Shown here in pieces: positions 8,047 to 16,979 of a DNA stretch of 64,000 nt. Source of the DNA: JAPOXR01 sp963664715 (GTDB lineage: Bacteria; Pseudomonadota; Alphaproteobacteria; Rhodobacterales; Rhodobacteraceae); assembly GCA_963664715.2 (NCBI GenBank), contig CAXXUY010000001.1, positions 558,001 through 622,000 of the forward strand, in the 5' to 3' direction. Position 1 is the stretch's first letter, and each line of letters begins with the position of its first letter. The notes beneath the pieces are model-generated. The model saw nothing but the letters and a program-made list of their open reading frames with translations, ran no database searches and was not told where the DNA came from. A program made the position numbers and the translations under genes.

Positions 8047-8970
8047 TCAGGCCAGGGCAAAGGACGCGTGCTGCGTTGCCATCACCTGCGATACCTCGTC
8101 CGCGAGTTCGATGAGCCTCCTTTCATGAATTTCGAGTGTACGGTTGCCCGACCAGGTCATCCCGTAATTCAGGACAGTTGCCGGTTCCCAGGGTAAAGCC
8201 CGGATTTTCCCGCTCGGAATTCCCGTGAGCGTAAAGGGGTCTACGATCGCGACTCCATTTCCCTCTGCAACCAGGTTTGCGGTCGAAACGGCATTCGACG
8301 TCTCGAAACGCAACCGCAGTTCAACGCCTGCCTGGATGAAGCTCGCTTCAACGAGGTTCCGCAGGCGGACCGAGGAGCGCGGCATGATCAGGTCGTGGTC
8401 CTGCAAGTCAACGGGCGCCAGATGGCGCCGTTGGGCCAACTCGTGACCGGCAGGGACAATCGCCACGGCCCGAACTCGTGCGAATGCCCGGGTCGAGAGT
8501 TGCCTGCGCTGGACGGGGAGCAGGGTCAGGCCCACATCGGAATGCTGACCCGCGATCCAGTCATCGATTTCCGCCCTGGTCTTGGTCTCGACTGCATAGC
8601 GGAAATTCGGAAACTCAACTGCATGTCTTGCCAGAACGACCGGAAGAAAGCTGCTCATCGACAAGGGACCGATGGCAGTGACACGGAACCGTACCGCCTT
8701 GTTGTCCCTTATGTCGGCAGCGGCCGTGTTGATCCCCTGCAGCAGCTCGATCACGTCGCCGGTCTGCCGGAGGAAGATCCGCCCCTGTTCCGACAGGCTC
8801 AGGCGCCTGCCGTGCCGGTCGAACAACAGGAACCCGAGTTCCTTCTCGAACCCGGCAAGCGTCTTGCTGACCGTCGATTGGGTCAGGCCCAGCGAAACAG
8901 CGGCATCGGAAACGGTGCCATGCTCAACTATTGCCTTGAATGCCCTGAGCTGGCGAAGGCGAATATTCAT
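8047..8970 (-). CDS. LysR family transcriptional regulator
   Basis: A 307-residue regulator with an N-terminal winged helix-turn-helix (about 3-62: RLRQLRAFKAIVEHG, then LGLTQSTVSKTLAGFEKELGFLLFDR) and a LysR substrate-binding domain (about 90-295). It is divergent from tctC, with 119 bases between the two starts, the classical LysR arrangement, so it most likely controls the tctCBA-hydrolase-sulfatase unit in response to the transported compound or a breakdown product. The ligand cannot be told from sequence. Confidence 0.9.
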   Translation of the reverse strand: MNIRLRQLRAFKAIVEHGTVSDAAVSLGLTQSTVSKTLAGFEKELGFLLFDRHGRRLSLSEQGRIFLRQTGDVIELLQGINTAAADIRDNKAVRFRVTAIGPLSMSSFLPVVLARHAVEFPNFRYAVETKTRAEIDDWIAGQHSDVGLTLLPVQRRQLSTRAFARVRAVAIVPAGHELAQRRHLAPVDLQDHDLIMPRSSVRLRNLVEASFIQAGVELRLRFETSNAVSTANLVAEGNGVAIVDPFTLTGIPSGKIRALPWEPATVLNYGMTWSGNRTLEIHERRLIELADEVSQVMATQHASFALA

Positions 8971-9089
8971 GATCCATTATTCCTATTCTCAATATAAAAG
9001 GCCAATTAAATCGTTTTGGCAATCGTCCGGGTCAGGTTATCCTGCCGCACAGATTCAAGATTTCAGCCGATCAAGGTAAGGAGAAGATC

Positions 9090-10049
9090 ATGAAACGCAG
9101 AACATTTCTGGCAACTGGCGCGGCGACCATGGCCGTTGGCACAGGTGTGCTTCCGGCTTTCGCCGCTGACTGGAAACCGCGCCGGCCGATCAACGTTGTC
9201 GTACCCTATCCGCCGGGCGGAGGAACCAGCACCTATGGCCGTGCACTGCTTGGCCCGCTTTCCGAACGGCTGGGCGTTCCAGTCAACATCGTGAACAAGC
9301 CGGGCGCGGGAGGCGTCAATGGCGCGACCGAGGCCGCTGCGGCGCGTCCCGACGGGCAGACCTTCCTGATTACAACCGGCGGGGCGCTGGTGATGGCCTC
9401 GATCTTCAAGGACATCCCCATCAATCCATTTGACAGCTTCGAGATCGTCGCGCAGGTCGGTGGTCTCCAGGCATCAATCGTGGTCCCGGCAAACAGCCCG
9501 TTCCAGGCACTCGGTGACCTGATCGATGCGGCGAATGCCGACCCCGGAGGGTTGCGTTGGGCCCATACCGGGCGCGGCGTGTTTCTTCATGTCTCCGGCC
9601 AGAGTTTCCTGAACGCCAATGGACTGGAAGCAACCGACGTTCCGTTCGCTGGCGGTGCCAAGGTCCGAGCGGCTGTCATCGGCGGCCAAGTTGATTTTGC
9701 CACCATCGGCGTCCAGCAGAACCGGGGATTTGAATCTGAAATGCGTGCGCTCGCGCTGATCGCACCGGAGAGAGACGAACTGCAGCCGCATATTCCCACG
9801 GTTGCAGAGCTTGGATTCAATTACGAGTTCGTCAACACGCCGATCACGATGTTTGCACCAAAGGGTATGCCGTCAGAGATCATCGAGACGGTTACTGCCC
9901 ATGTTGGCGAGATCGTGAACAGCGAGCCCTATGGCGCCGAGATGCAGACGAAGGGTCTCTTGCCAGCCTACCTTCCACCCGACGCGGCCAGGGCACGCCT
10001 GCGAGAGCTTGAAGCCACGGTGCGGCCGATCATCGAGTCGATCAAGTAG
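9090..10049 (+). CDS. tctC: Tripartite tricarboxylate transporter substrate-binding protein
   Basis: Periplasmic Bug/TctC receptor of 319 residues. The signal peptide carries a twin-arginine-like motif (RRTFL, residues 3-7) and a hydrophobic stretch, with cleavage near AFAAD. Family hallmarks follow: RPINVVVPYPPGGGTS and the second loop GGAKVRAAVIGGQVDFA; the C-terminus has the expected IPTVAELGF and TMFAPKGMP. AAGGAG lies eight bases before the ATG. It is first in the operon tctC-tctB-tctA. Bug receptors bind varied carboxylates or amides, so the substrate is not fixed by family. Confidence 0.92.
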   Translation: MKRRTFLATGAATMAVGTGVLPAFAADWKPRRPINVVVPYPPGGGTSTYGRALLGPLSERLGVPVNIVNKPGAGGVNGATEAAAARPDGQTFLITTGGALVMASIFKDIPINPFDSFEIVAQVGGLQASIVVPANSPFQALGDLIDAANADPGGLRWAHTGRGVFLHVSGQSFLNANGLEATDVPFAGGAKVRAAVIGGQVDFATIGVQQNRGFESEMRALALIAPERDELQPHIPTVAELGFNYEFVNTPITMFAPKGMPSEIIETVTAHVGEIVNSEPYGAEMQTKGLLPAYLPPDAARARLRELEATVRPIIESIK

Positions 10050-10055
10050 GGACAG

Positions 10056-10532
10056 ATGCCGCGATGGCACACAAACCGCGAGGCCCTTCTGGGCCTCGCA
10101 ATGCTCGTGATCGGTCTGGTGTTCTTCGTATCGAGCACAGACATCGAGGTGCTGGAACAGGGAGGCATCGGACCGCGCGTGTTTCCGATGGGTGGCTCGC
10201 TGCTGTTGGCGGGACTGGGACTGCTGCAATTGGCGGGAGCGCGTCCGGAAGGCAGTGAAGGACAACTCGCCGCCGGTATCCTTCCGATCCTTGCGCTGGC
10301 GACTGTATCAGTTGCCTATATCGCGGCCATTGCCCATCTGGGCTATCTTGTCAGTACGGCCCTTGCCGCACCTGCGGTTCTCTGCCTTTTCGGCATACGC
10401 TCGGTTGCCGGGTTGGTGCTGGCGGCCATCTTTTGTCCAGCCGCCTACCACCTGATCTTCTTTGTGGGCCTTGGCGTCTTTCCGCCCTATGGCCTGTGGT
10501 TCGATCTCCTCGACGTGATACAGGGTTACTGA
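10056..10532 (+). CDS. tctB: Tripartite tricarboxylate transporter small membrane subunit
   Basis: A 158-residue inner-membrane protein with four predicted membrane segments: about 10-27 (GLAMLVIGLVFFVSS), 43-60, 72-112 as a double span, and 118-145. This matches TctB, the poorly conserved small subunit of TTT transporters. It starts six bases after the tctC stop and ends one base before the tctA start. Assignment rests on size, topology and position as much as on sequence. Confidence 0.85.
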   Translation: MPRWHTNREALLGLAMLVIGLVFFVSSTDIEVLEQGGIGPRVFPMGGSLLLAGLGLLQLAGARPEGSEGQLAAGILPILALATVSVAYIAAIAHLGYLVSTALAAPAVLCLFGIRSVAGLVLAAIFCPAAYHLIFFVGLGVFPPYGLWFDLLDVIQGY

Positions 10533-10533
10533 C

Positions 10534-12033
10534 TTGGAGATATTCGCCGGCATTGCGACAGTATTCAGCACTCCATCCGTACTGATGTGGATCGTGCTGG
10601 GTGCGCTGATCGGCATGGTTGTCGGAGCCATTCCTGGCCTTACGTCGGCTGCGGCCATTGCCATGCTGATTCCGGTCACCTTCTACCTGGAGCCGCTCAG
10701 CGCGCTGGCGTTTCTCTACGTCATCGGCAAGTCCGGACGATACGGTGGATCCATAGCTGCAATCCTTTTCAACACGCCGGGAACCGCGGCGGCAGCTGCA
10801 ACCCAGATCGACGGTTTTCCGCTGTCCCAGCGCGGGTTGTCCACGAAAGCCATGAAGGTGGCGACTCTGTCCTCTGCCATCGGAGACTTCACTGGCGACA
10901 TTCTCCTGATTCTCTTCGTCGGCCTCATCGCCAGGGTCGCACTCATGCTTGGACCACCCGAACTGTTCTCCATCTATTTCGCGGCTTTCGTCGTGATCGG
11001 GTCGGTCATCGGCGATTCCATTCTCAAGGGGCTTGCCAGCGCTGCGTTCGGTATCCTGATCGCGACGATCGGCCTCGACCCGATAACCAGCCAGGACCGC
11101 CTGACCTTCGGCTTCTTCGAGTTGACGAGCGGAGTTCCGCTGGTACCGGTCATTATTGGCATCTTCGTCTTCGCAGAGGTGTTTCAGCAACTCGAGAAGC
11201 GAGATGAGACAATCGAGGACTTCCAGGATCCCTTGCAGGACGACAGGGCCAAGAACCGCCTTTCCTGGGCCGAATATCGCACCTGCCTTCCGCATGTCTT
11301 CCGTTCCTCGCTGATCGGTGCCTTCATCGGAATGTTGCCGGGACTCGGATCATCGATTGCAGCATTCATCTCGTATGGCGAGGGCAAGCGCCGTGCCAGG
11401 AATCCGGAACAATGGGGCAAGGGAGCCCTCGAAGGGGTTGCGGCGCCCGAGGCTGCGAACAACGCGGTTTCAGGCCCCTCGATGGCTCCGCTGTTGACCC
11501 TTGGCATTCCCGGCTCGACCATCGCCGCGATCCTCATCAGCGTGTTCTACATTCACGGATTTCAGCTGGGACCAACCCTGTTCCTGACCTCGCGGGATAT
11601 CATCTACAGCCTCTTTGCGGCCGGGCTGGTCGGCATCGCCGCCTATGGCATCATCGGTTTCTACGGTGCCGCCTATCTGGGCCGCATGATCCTGAAGGTC
11701 CCGGCGAAGATCCTCTATCCGATGATCTTCCTGACTTCATTCGTATCTGCATATGCTGCCCGAGGTAATCTCTTCGATGTCTGGATCATGATGATTGCAG
11801 GCGTGCTCGGCTGGTTCATGCGAAAGTCCGGCTTCAGCCCGGCAGCCTTCATAATCTCCTTTGTGTTGGCCCGCGGCGCGGAAGAGGCGTTTCGCCAGTC
11901 GATAAGGCTGGCTGATTCCGGGCTCCTGATCTTTGCGGAACGTCCCGTCGCAGCGGCCTTCCTCGTGCTCGGAGTCGTCGTCATTGTCCTGCGGGCCCGA
12001 AGCCTCGCCCGCCAGCGCAGGACAGCGTCGTGA
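10534..12033 (+). CDS. tctA: Tripartite tricarboxylate transporter large permease subunit
   Basis: The 499-residue membrane channel of the TTT transporter, with about 11 hydrophobic spans. Family motifs are clear: GMVVGAIPGLTSAAAIAML near the N-terminus, YGGSIAAILFNTPGTAAA, and the internal repeat with GMLPGLGSSIAAFISY plus PEAANNAVSGPSMAPLLTLGIPGS. The start is a TTG one base after the tctB stop; the stop overlaps the GTG of the next gene (GTGA), so the unit continues into the metallo-hydrolase. Confidence 0.93.
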   Translation: MEIFAGIATVFSTPSVLMWIVLGALIGMVVGAIPGLTSAAAIAMLIPVTFYLEPLSALAFLYVIGKSGRYGGSIAAILFNTPGTAAAAATQIDGFPLSQRGLSTKAMKVATLSSAIGDFTGDILLILFVGLIARVALMLGPPELFSIYFAAFVVIGSVIGDSILKGLASAAFGILIATIGLDPITSQDRLTFGFFELTSGVPLVPVIIGIFVFAEVFQQLEKRDETIEDFQDPLQDDRAKNRLSWAEYRTCLPHVFRSSLIGAFIGMLPGLGSSIAAFISYGEGKRRARNPEQWGKGALEGVAAPEAANNAVSGPSMAPLLTLGIPGSTIAAILISVFYIHGFQLGPTLFLTSRDIIYSLFAAGLVGIAAYGIIGFYGAAYLGRMILKVPAKILYPMIFLTSFVSAYAARGNLFDVWIMMIAGVLGWFMRKSGFSPAAFIISFVLARGAEEAFRQSIRLADSGLLIFAERPVAAAFLVLGVVVIVLRARSLARQRRTAS

Positions 12034-12914
12034 AGATCACCCTTCTTGGTACGGGCAGCCCCACCCCGATGTTGAACCGCGCATCCTCGGGTTACCTCGT
12101 TGAGATCGGCGACGAAATGATCGTGTTCGATCACGGGGCGGGTGCGCATGAGAACTTTCTCCGTGCCGGCAAGCGAGCAACAGACCTGAACACGCTGTTT
12201 CTTTCGCATCTTCACAGCGACCATATCCTTGACTACGCGAGGTTGGTCCATTCCCGGTGGGATATGGGTGCCGGGATGATCCCGGAATTGACCGTCTATG
12301 GCCCTGTCCAGGCGGTTCGCATGACAAGCATGCTCTTTGGCGAAGGCGGCGTTATGGATCCGGATATCACGGGCCGTATCAACGCTCCCGGTTCGCAGCG
12401 CGTCTACCTGGACAGGGGCGGTACATTGCCGCGGCTCAGACCGAACCCCCGGATCGTGCCGCTGCGGGACGGACAGGTCATAGAGACCGACCACTGGAAG
12501 GTTACCGCGCGGGCAGTCTTTCACCAGCCGGGCCACATGGACGCGTATGGCTTTCGCCTCGAAGCCGATGACGGCATTCTCGTCTATTCCGGTGACACCG
12601 GTCCCTGCGAGGGCATCTCGTCGCTTGCCAGTGATGCCGATCTGCTCATCCACATGTGCTTCTTCGTCTCCGGGACCTTCAGGCCGACCTCGGGTCCGTT
12701 GACGGCATCGGGACACATGGAGATCGCACGTCTCGCTGCCGAACAGAATGTAGGGACCCTGGTTGCAACACACTTCACACCACAGATGGAGGTTCCCGGA
12801 ATCCGCGAAAGGTGCATTGCCGAGATGGCGCAGGTCTATTCGGGCAGGATCATCTGGGGTGAAGACATGATGGAACTTACGCTTCACACGCCGGCAACCG
12901 GGCTGACCGGGTAG
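12030..12914 (+). CDS. Metallo-beta-lactamase-fold hydrolase (RNase Z/arylsulfatase-like branch)
   Basis: A 294-residue soluble hydrolase with a dinuclear zinc site: HLHSDH at 60-65, followed by the GHM histidine in HQPGHMDAYGFRL, the aspartate in YSGDTGPC, and ATHFTP near the end. The N-terminus LLGTGSPTP is typical of RNase Z-type members. Its start overlaps the tctA stop, so it is made with the transporter and very likely acts on the imported compound or its product; it is followed 18 bases later by a sulfatase. It lacks the SCP2-like domain of SdsA-type alkylsulfatases. The exact reaction is unknown. Confidence 0.8.
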   Translation: MKITLLGTGSPTPMLNRASSGYLVEIGDEMIVFDHGAGAHENFLRAGKRATDLNTLFLSHLHSDHILDYARLVHSRWDMGAGMIPELTVYGPVQAVRMTSMLFGEGGVMDPDITGRINAPGSQRVYLDRGGTLPRLRPNPRIVPLRDGQVIETDHWKVTARAVFHQPGHMDAYGFRLEADDGILVYSGDTGPCEGISSLASDADLLIHMCFFVSGTFRPTSGPLTASGHMEIARLAAEQNVGTLVATHFTPQMEVPGIRERCIAEMAQVYSGRIIWGEDMMELTLHTPATGLTG

Positions 12915-12932
12915 AAGATCGGGGGTAGCTGC

Positions 12933-14423
12933 ATGTCACGACCGAACATTGTCCTGATTTACGCTGATCAGATGCGTTATGACTGCATGTCGCCCGCAGG
13001 CAACCGCGTCATCAAGACCCCGAACCTGCAACGTCTCGCGTATGAGGGGCTGACCTTCGACAACGCGTTTTCCGGCTATCCGCTCTGCTGCCCGTTCCGT
13101 GCCTCGATGATGACCGGCAAATACGCGCAGGGCCACGGGATGACCCAGAACCATTTGCCGCTGCGTGCTGACCAGGAGTTCCTGGCCGAACGAATGACGG
13201 AGTCGGGATATCAGACAGTCTATGTCGGCAAATGGCATCTTGAGGGCGGCCCCAAGCCGGGATTCGTGCCGCTGGACCGGCGTATCGGATTTGAGCGTTT
13301 TGCCGGATTCAACCGCGGCCACAGCTATCAGGACGGAATCTTCTATCGCGATACCGATCAGCCCTATCGCTGCCGAAGATACGAACCCGACTACCAGACC
13401 GACCACCTGATCGAGTTCATTGACGAGGCCCGGGCCGAGGATCCGGCAAGGCCCTTCTTTGGATTCATCTCCTACGGTCCGCCGCATCATCCGAATGACA
13501 TGCCCGAGTACTGGCGAAACATGTACGACCCGGCCGAAGTGCCTCTCCCTGCAGGCACGCTTTCACCGGAGGATCAGGTGCGGATTCAGACCGAACGGAT
13601 CAGCACCGACTGTGCCGGCAACATGAAGGCCGCACTACGGTCGCGTGCGGCCCACGGAGCCAAGAAGCAACTGGAACCCGAGACCGAAGAGGAACAGCGA
13701 GTCTTTATCGCGGAATATTACGGGATGATATCAAACATCGACTGCAATGTGGGTCGCATCCTCGGGCATCTGGACCGGCTGGGAATCGCGGACGAGACCA
13801 TGGTGATTTTCCTGAGTGACCACGGCGACATGCTGGGGGAACATGGATACTATTGCGGTTACAAGCCGCAAGGATACCGCGCCACGATGCAGGTGCCGCT
13901 TCTGGTCCGCTACCCCGGCCGGTTCACCGGCGGGCAGCGCAGCCTGGCGATGATCGATGTCGGTGTGGACACTCCGGTGACCCTTCTGGACCTTGCCGGG
14001 GCGAAACCGTTCTCCGAGGCTCATGGGGAGAGTTATCTTCCGGTGCTTGACGGCGGCGCGAACCGAAGGGATGCAATCCACTACCAGACGTTCAGGATGG
14101 ATGATGGCGCAAGGGGGGAATTCACGCCGGTTCCCGAACGGGGAATCCGGACGACGGACTGGTTGTACGTGCGTCAGCCCACTCGTCGGAAGTTCCTCTT
14201 CAATCAGAGGGAAGACCCGCATGAATTGAAGAATCTTGCAGACTCGGACGATCACGACGAATTGATGAGTGAATTCGACGCCCGGATTTCTGCCCATATG
14301 AAGGCCACCGGCGACGACTGGAATATTCATGCAGATTTTCCACCTCCGAACTTCCTGACACATGAGGCGGCCAAGGACCTTCTCGAAAACGTGCTACTGC
14401 CTGCCGCAATCGAGGTTGCCTGA
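12933..14423 (+). CDS. Type I sulfatase (formylglycine-dependent)
   Basis: A 496-residue alkaline-phosphatase-superfamily hydrolase that cleaves sulfate (or related) esters. Metal-binding D11/D12 sits in VLIYADQM; the nucleophile motif CxPxR is CCPFR at 52-56, where C52 should be converted to formylglycine; the second metal-binding motif is FLSDHGDMLGEHG. The C-terminal part has the typical NLFD-like ending (LFNQREDPHELKNLAD). No signal peptide is seen, so the enzyme should be cytoplasmic, matching import of an intact small sulfate ester by the TctCBA genes upstream. A formylglycine-generating enzyme is encoded at 18.5-19.5 kb. Confidence 0.88.
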   Translation: MSRPNIVLIYADQMRYDCMSPAGNRVIKTPNLQRLAYEGLTFDNAFSGYPLCCPFRASMMTGKYAQGHGMTQNHLPLRADQEFLAERMTESGYQTVYVGKWHLEGGPKPGFVPLDRRIGFERFAGFNRGHSYQDGIFYRDTDQPYRCRRYEPDYQTDHLIEFIDEARAEDPARPFFGFISYGPPHHPNDMPEYWRNMYDPAEVPLPAGTLSPEDQVRIQTERISTDCAGNMKAALRSRAAHGAKKQLEPETEEEQRVFIAEYYGMISNIDCNVGRILGHLDRLGIADETMVIFLSDHGDMLGEHGYYCGYKPQGYRATMQVPLLVRYPGRFTGGQRSLAMIDVGVDTPVTLLDLAGAKPFSEAHGESYLPVLDGGANRRDAIHYQTFRMDDGARGEFTPVPERGIRTTDWLYVRQPTRRKFLFNQREDPHELKNLADSDDHDELMSEFDARISAHMKATGDDWNIHADFPPPNFLTHEAAKDLLENVLLPAAIEVA

Positions 14424-14543
14424 AGAAATCGGTTATCGTCTTCCTCGCGGTATCCGCCAGGATCCCCGGCCTGGAATGCGCCAGCCTGGCAGCGGGTACG
14501 GTGAAGGGCCGGAGAAGCCGGTGCGGAAGTCAGGCCCCGCTGG

Positions 14544-15422
14544 TTACCCCGTTTGCAGAAGCGGCGCTCCCTGCAGGGTGGTCAGCGTGGCCGTTGCGAC
14601 AAGAATGATGCAGACCGCCGCCATTTCCAGCCCAATGGTTCGACGCAGAGCGAAAGCCGCCGCGCGGTCGCCGTTCCGCATGGCCGGAACAAAGCGGAGC
14701 TTGTTGGCCACTGCACCGGCCAGGAGCACTCCCACTGCACCGACTTTCAGGAGCAATGTGACTCCATATCCGGTCGTCACGATGGCAGATACACTTCCAA
14801 GCAGCTGCCATGCCATTATGGCGCCTGCAGCAATCAGGACCGGGACGGCGTATTCCGCAATACGACCGAAACGCCGACCAAATTCGGCAGCCTGGGCAAG
14901 TCCCTCGCGACTTCCGGCAAGCATGCGGAGCGGCAGCAAGACGCCAATCCAGAACGCGGCGGCAGCAAGATGCACCAGCAGCAGGAGCTTGAGCCAGACA
15001 TTGCCCGACTCTGCAATATGCCCGCCAACGGCAAAGGACCAGAGTGCAAGCACGCCTCCGGCGGCTGCAATCCAGGGCCGGGAACCGGGAACACAGAGCC
15101 CGGCAAGAAGGATCGCCAGGCCAGCAGTGCAAAGACCGAATGCCGTTCCGGCAGGAGATCGCCAGACAAGATACAGTAACCCGGAATCAATCATTCCGCT
15201 GGCCTCGCCTGTCAGCGCGGCTCCCGACAGGGCAAAACCAAGTCCGGATGCAAGCAGCGCGAGAAAGGCGAAAACCCCTGCCTGTTTGTTCATCAAGCCG
15301 CGCATGGCTTCGGTTTCCCGACGGAAGACAATCCGGATCAGGACAAGGCCGGTGCCTGAGAGGACACCAAGATAGAGCAGGAACCTGACGAAGGCCGATG
15401 CCAGCTGCCAGTTGTCCGGCAA
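14544..15422 (-). CDS. copD: Copper resistance membrane protein CopD
   Basis: A 292-residue inner-membrane protein with about eight hydrophobic spans (for example FVRFLLYLGVLSGTGLVLI and LLLLVHLAAAAFWIGVLLPL). The last contains the conserved CopD histidine in the VHLAAAAFWIG motif. CopD works with periplasmic CopC in copper movement across the inner membrane. The start appears to be a TTG at 15422, three bases after the copC stop. It ends the copper operon DUF4396-copC-copD. Confidence 0.85.
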   Translation of the reverse strand: MPDNWQLASAFVRFLLYLGVLSGTGLVLIRIVFRRETEAMRGLMNKQAGVFAFLALLASGLGFALSGAALTGEASGMIDSGLLYLVWRSPAGTAFGLCTAGLAILLAGLCVPGSRPWIAAAGGVLALWSFAVGGHIAESGNVWLKLLLLVHLAAAAFWIGVLLPLRMLAGSREGLAQAAEFGRRFGRIAEYAVPVLIAAGAIMAWQLLGSVSAIVTTGYGVTLLLKVGAVGVLLAGAVANKLRFVPAMRNGDRAAAFALRRTIGLEMAAVCIILVATATLTTLQGAPLLQTG

Positions 15423-15425
15423 TGA

Positions 15426-15809
15426 TCAATCGACCCGAAAGGAGAAAGTTCCGCGCATGACATGTCCGTCGCCGGCAAGTCCGCGCCATTCTATCAGGTA
15501 TGTGCCGCTGCCCATGTCAGGCAGGGGCAATTCGAACCTGGCCGCGAACTCCTTCTTGTCACCCAGGTCCAGATTGATTGAAGCTTGATCATCATGCGTC
15601 ATCTGAACCCTGGTCAGGAGCAGGTCACCGGAAACTGTCATGACTATGTTGGCTGGAACTTCCCCCAGCACCGAGCCATCCACGGGATTCGTCTCCTGGA
15701 TTTCGGGATGCGCGAAGGCAGCAACCGACAACAGTGCAAAGGCCATGGCCGAGAGAAGCGGCCTTGCCGCAATTTGCTTGCCAGCGTCGAACAGCCTTGT
15801 CAGTGACAT
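15426..15809 (-). CDS. copC: Periplasmic copper-binding protein CopC
   Basis: A 127-residue protein with a signal peptide (about 1-33, ending AFA) and a small beta-sandwich CopC domain. The mature chain begins with histidine 34, the expected Cu(II) ligand, and the second conserved histidine is in DGHVMRGTFSF near the end, the canonical CopC terminus. The ATG at 15809 lies inside the last codons of the upstream gene (10-base overlap). A longer frame upstream has no signal-like start and is rejected. It should carry copper for CopD. Confidence 0.88.
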   Translation of the reverse strand: MSLTRLFDAGKQIAARPLLSAMAFALLSVAAFAHPEIQETNPVDGSVLGEVPANIVMTVSGDLLLTRVQMTHDDQASINLDLGDKKEFAARFELPLPDMGSGTYLIEWRGLAGDGHVMRGTFSFRVD

Positions 15810-16246
15810 GTCTTTCCAAGCGCCTTCAGCCGCCAGTAATTGTAGGGAAGCGGCGTGACGAAGCCGGCAGCCAGCATGATCGGTATGACCCACCAAGTCA
15901 GCTTGGCACCGCCGGTGAGCGACCAGTCAACCGCATTCATCACCACTTCCATGGCGACCATGGAGATGAATGACATCCCGATTGCGGTCCGGAACGCAGT
16001 CCCGAGATCCATTTGACGCACGAGTATGAATGTCTCGAGAGCAATCGAGGTCAGCAGCCCGTTGATTATCGCGAGGACCATGATGGCCATCGTCGGCCAG
16101 GGAATACCGCTTGCCTGGAAAAAGGCTATGGTTCCGAAGTCGCCGATCGAACAGCCCAGGAGACACCATGCCGTGTTTTGCGACGCCCGGCGCCACGTGC
16201 GATTGCAACGCCAGTCAATGGTCAAACTTTCGGAGGTGACGAGCAC
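15800..16246 (-). CDS. DUF4396 membrane protein, copper operon
   Basis: A 148-residue protein with four hydrophobic segments. It shows the DUF4396 pattern: TAWCLLGCSIGDFGTI (two cysteines spaced C-x3-C), the middle MSFISMVAMEVVMNAVDW, and the terminal region LPYNYWRLKALGK. The function of the family is unknown, but it often sits with heavy-metal genes. The start is a GTG at 16246 with no strong Shine-Dalgarno; a transcript from the CueR-type promoter would give a leader of only about 25 bases. It is first in the copper operon. The paired cysteines could bind copper; this is inference. Confidence 0.75.
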   Translation of the reverse strand: MLVTSESLTIDWRCNRTWRRASQNTAWCLLGCSIGDFGTIAFFQASGIPWPTMAIMVLAIINGLLTSIALETFILVRQMDLGTAFRTAIGMSFISMVAMEVVMNAVDWSLTGGAKLTWWVIPIMLAAGFVTPLPYNYWRLKALGKTCH

Positions 16247-16276
16247 GGTGACACCCGTTGATTCTGCTGTATAAGC

Positions 16277-16307
16277 AGTCTAATGTTTCCAGTCACTGGA
16301 AGGTCAA
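16277..16307 (-). promoter_or_regulatory. CueR-type promoter and operator of the copper operon
   Basis: On the minus strand a -35 TTGACC (16307-16302) and a -10 TAGACT (16282-16277) are separated by 19 bases, the overlong spacer typical of MerR-activated promoters. The spacer holds a dyad: TTTCC at 16286-16290, seven bases, then GGAAGGT at 16298-16304, close to the CueR consensus ACCTTCC-N7-GGAAGGT. It lies between the DUF4396 gene and cueR and can serve both. Confidence 0.85.
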
Positions 16308-16317
16308 GAGGTCCACG

Positions 16318-16719
16318 ATGAACATTTCCGCTGCTTCATGCGCAGCCGGCCTGCCGATAAAGACCGTGAGGTACTATTCCGACATTGGCCTGGTCAATCC
16401 GTCGTACAGGTCGCAGTCGGGATACAGGACCTATGACGCAGGCACCGTCCGGAAGCTCGTATTGGTCCGCAGGGCGCGTGAATTCGGGTTCTCGATCAGC
16501 GAGTGCAGGGAATTGCTGGATCTCTATGGGGACAAGAACCGTTCAAGCGCTGACGTCAAACGGATTGCAACGCGCAGGCTGGAGGAAATCGCCGAAAAGC
16601 AGCGCGAACTGCAATCACTCCATGATGAACTCTCCTTTCTCGTTGACGCGTGCAAGGGCGATGACAGACCGGATTGCCCGATCATCGACGGCCTGGGAAA
16701 TCACCATATCGAGAATTGA
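16318..16719 (+). CDS. cueR: Cu(I)-responsive MerR family regulator CueR
   Basis: A 133-residue MerR regulator. The N-terminal helix-turn-helix (AASCAAGLPIKTVRYYSDIGL, here to be read as residues 5-25) is followed by RSQSGYRTY, a coiled dimerisation helix (about 80-110) and the metal loop ACKGDDRPDC with C112 and C120, the same positions as in E. coli CueR. The CxGDxxxDCPI loop identifies Cu(I)/Ag(I) sensing. An ATG at 16318 with AGAGG upstream is preferred over an in-frame start 60 bases earlier that would lie within the operator. It activates the divergent copper operon. Confidence 0.92.
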   Translation: MNISAASCAAGLPIKTVRYYSDIGLVNPSYRSQSGYRTYDAGTVRKLVLVRRAREFGFSISECRELLDLYGDKNRSSADVKRIATRRLEEIAEKQRELQSLHDELSFLVDACKGDDRPDCPIIDGLGNHHIEN

Positions 16720-16979
16720 GCAAAATTCCGGGTGGCAGGCGGCAGGCACGTCCTTCCTGGCCGAACAACGTCAGCAGCCACGGGTTCCCGCACCGCATCT
16801 TTCGCAGCCAGTGCCGGCAAATTCACGGTTGCTGCCTTGCCAGTGGCAGGTTCGAGGGAAATCCTGCCGTGAGCACAACCCGTTGAATGCAACCGCCGCA
16901 ACTGCCGGAATTCTTTGCGCTTGTTGCGCAACATCGGAGCCGATATCGTTGAAGGGACAACAGCCTGCGGATTTCGGGA

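Noticed and set aside
9090..9170. Possible lipoprotein signal in tctC
   Set aside because: No cysteine at the cleavage region; the RRTFL motif and AFAAD site fit a Tat or Sec signal.
11715..12887. 390-codon minus-strand frame opposite tctA and the MBL hydrolase
   Set aside because: Antisense shadow; both plus-strand genes are certain.
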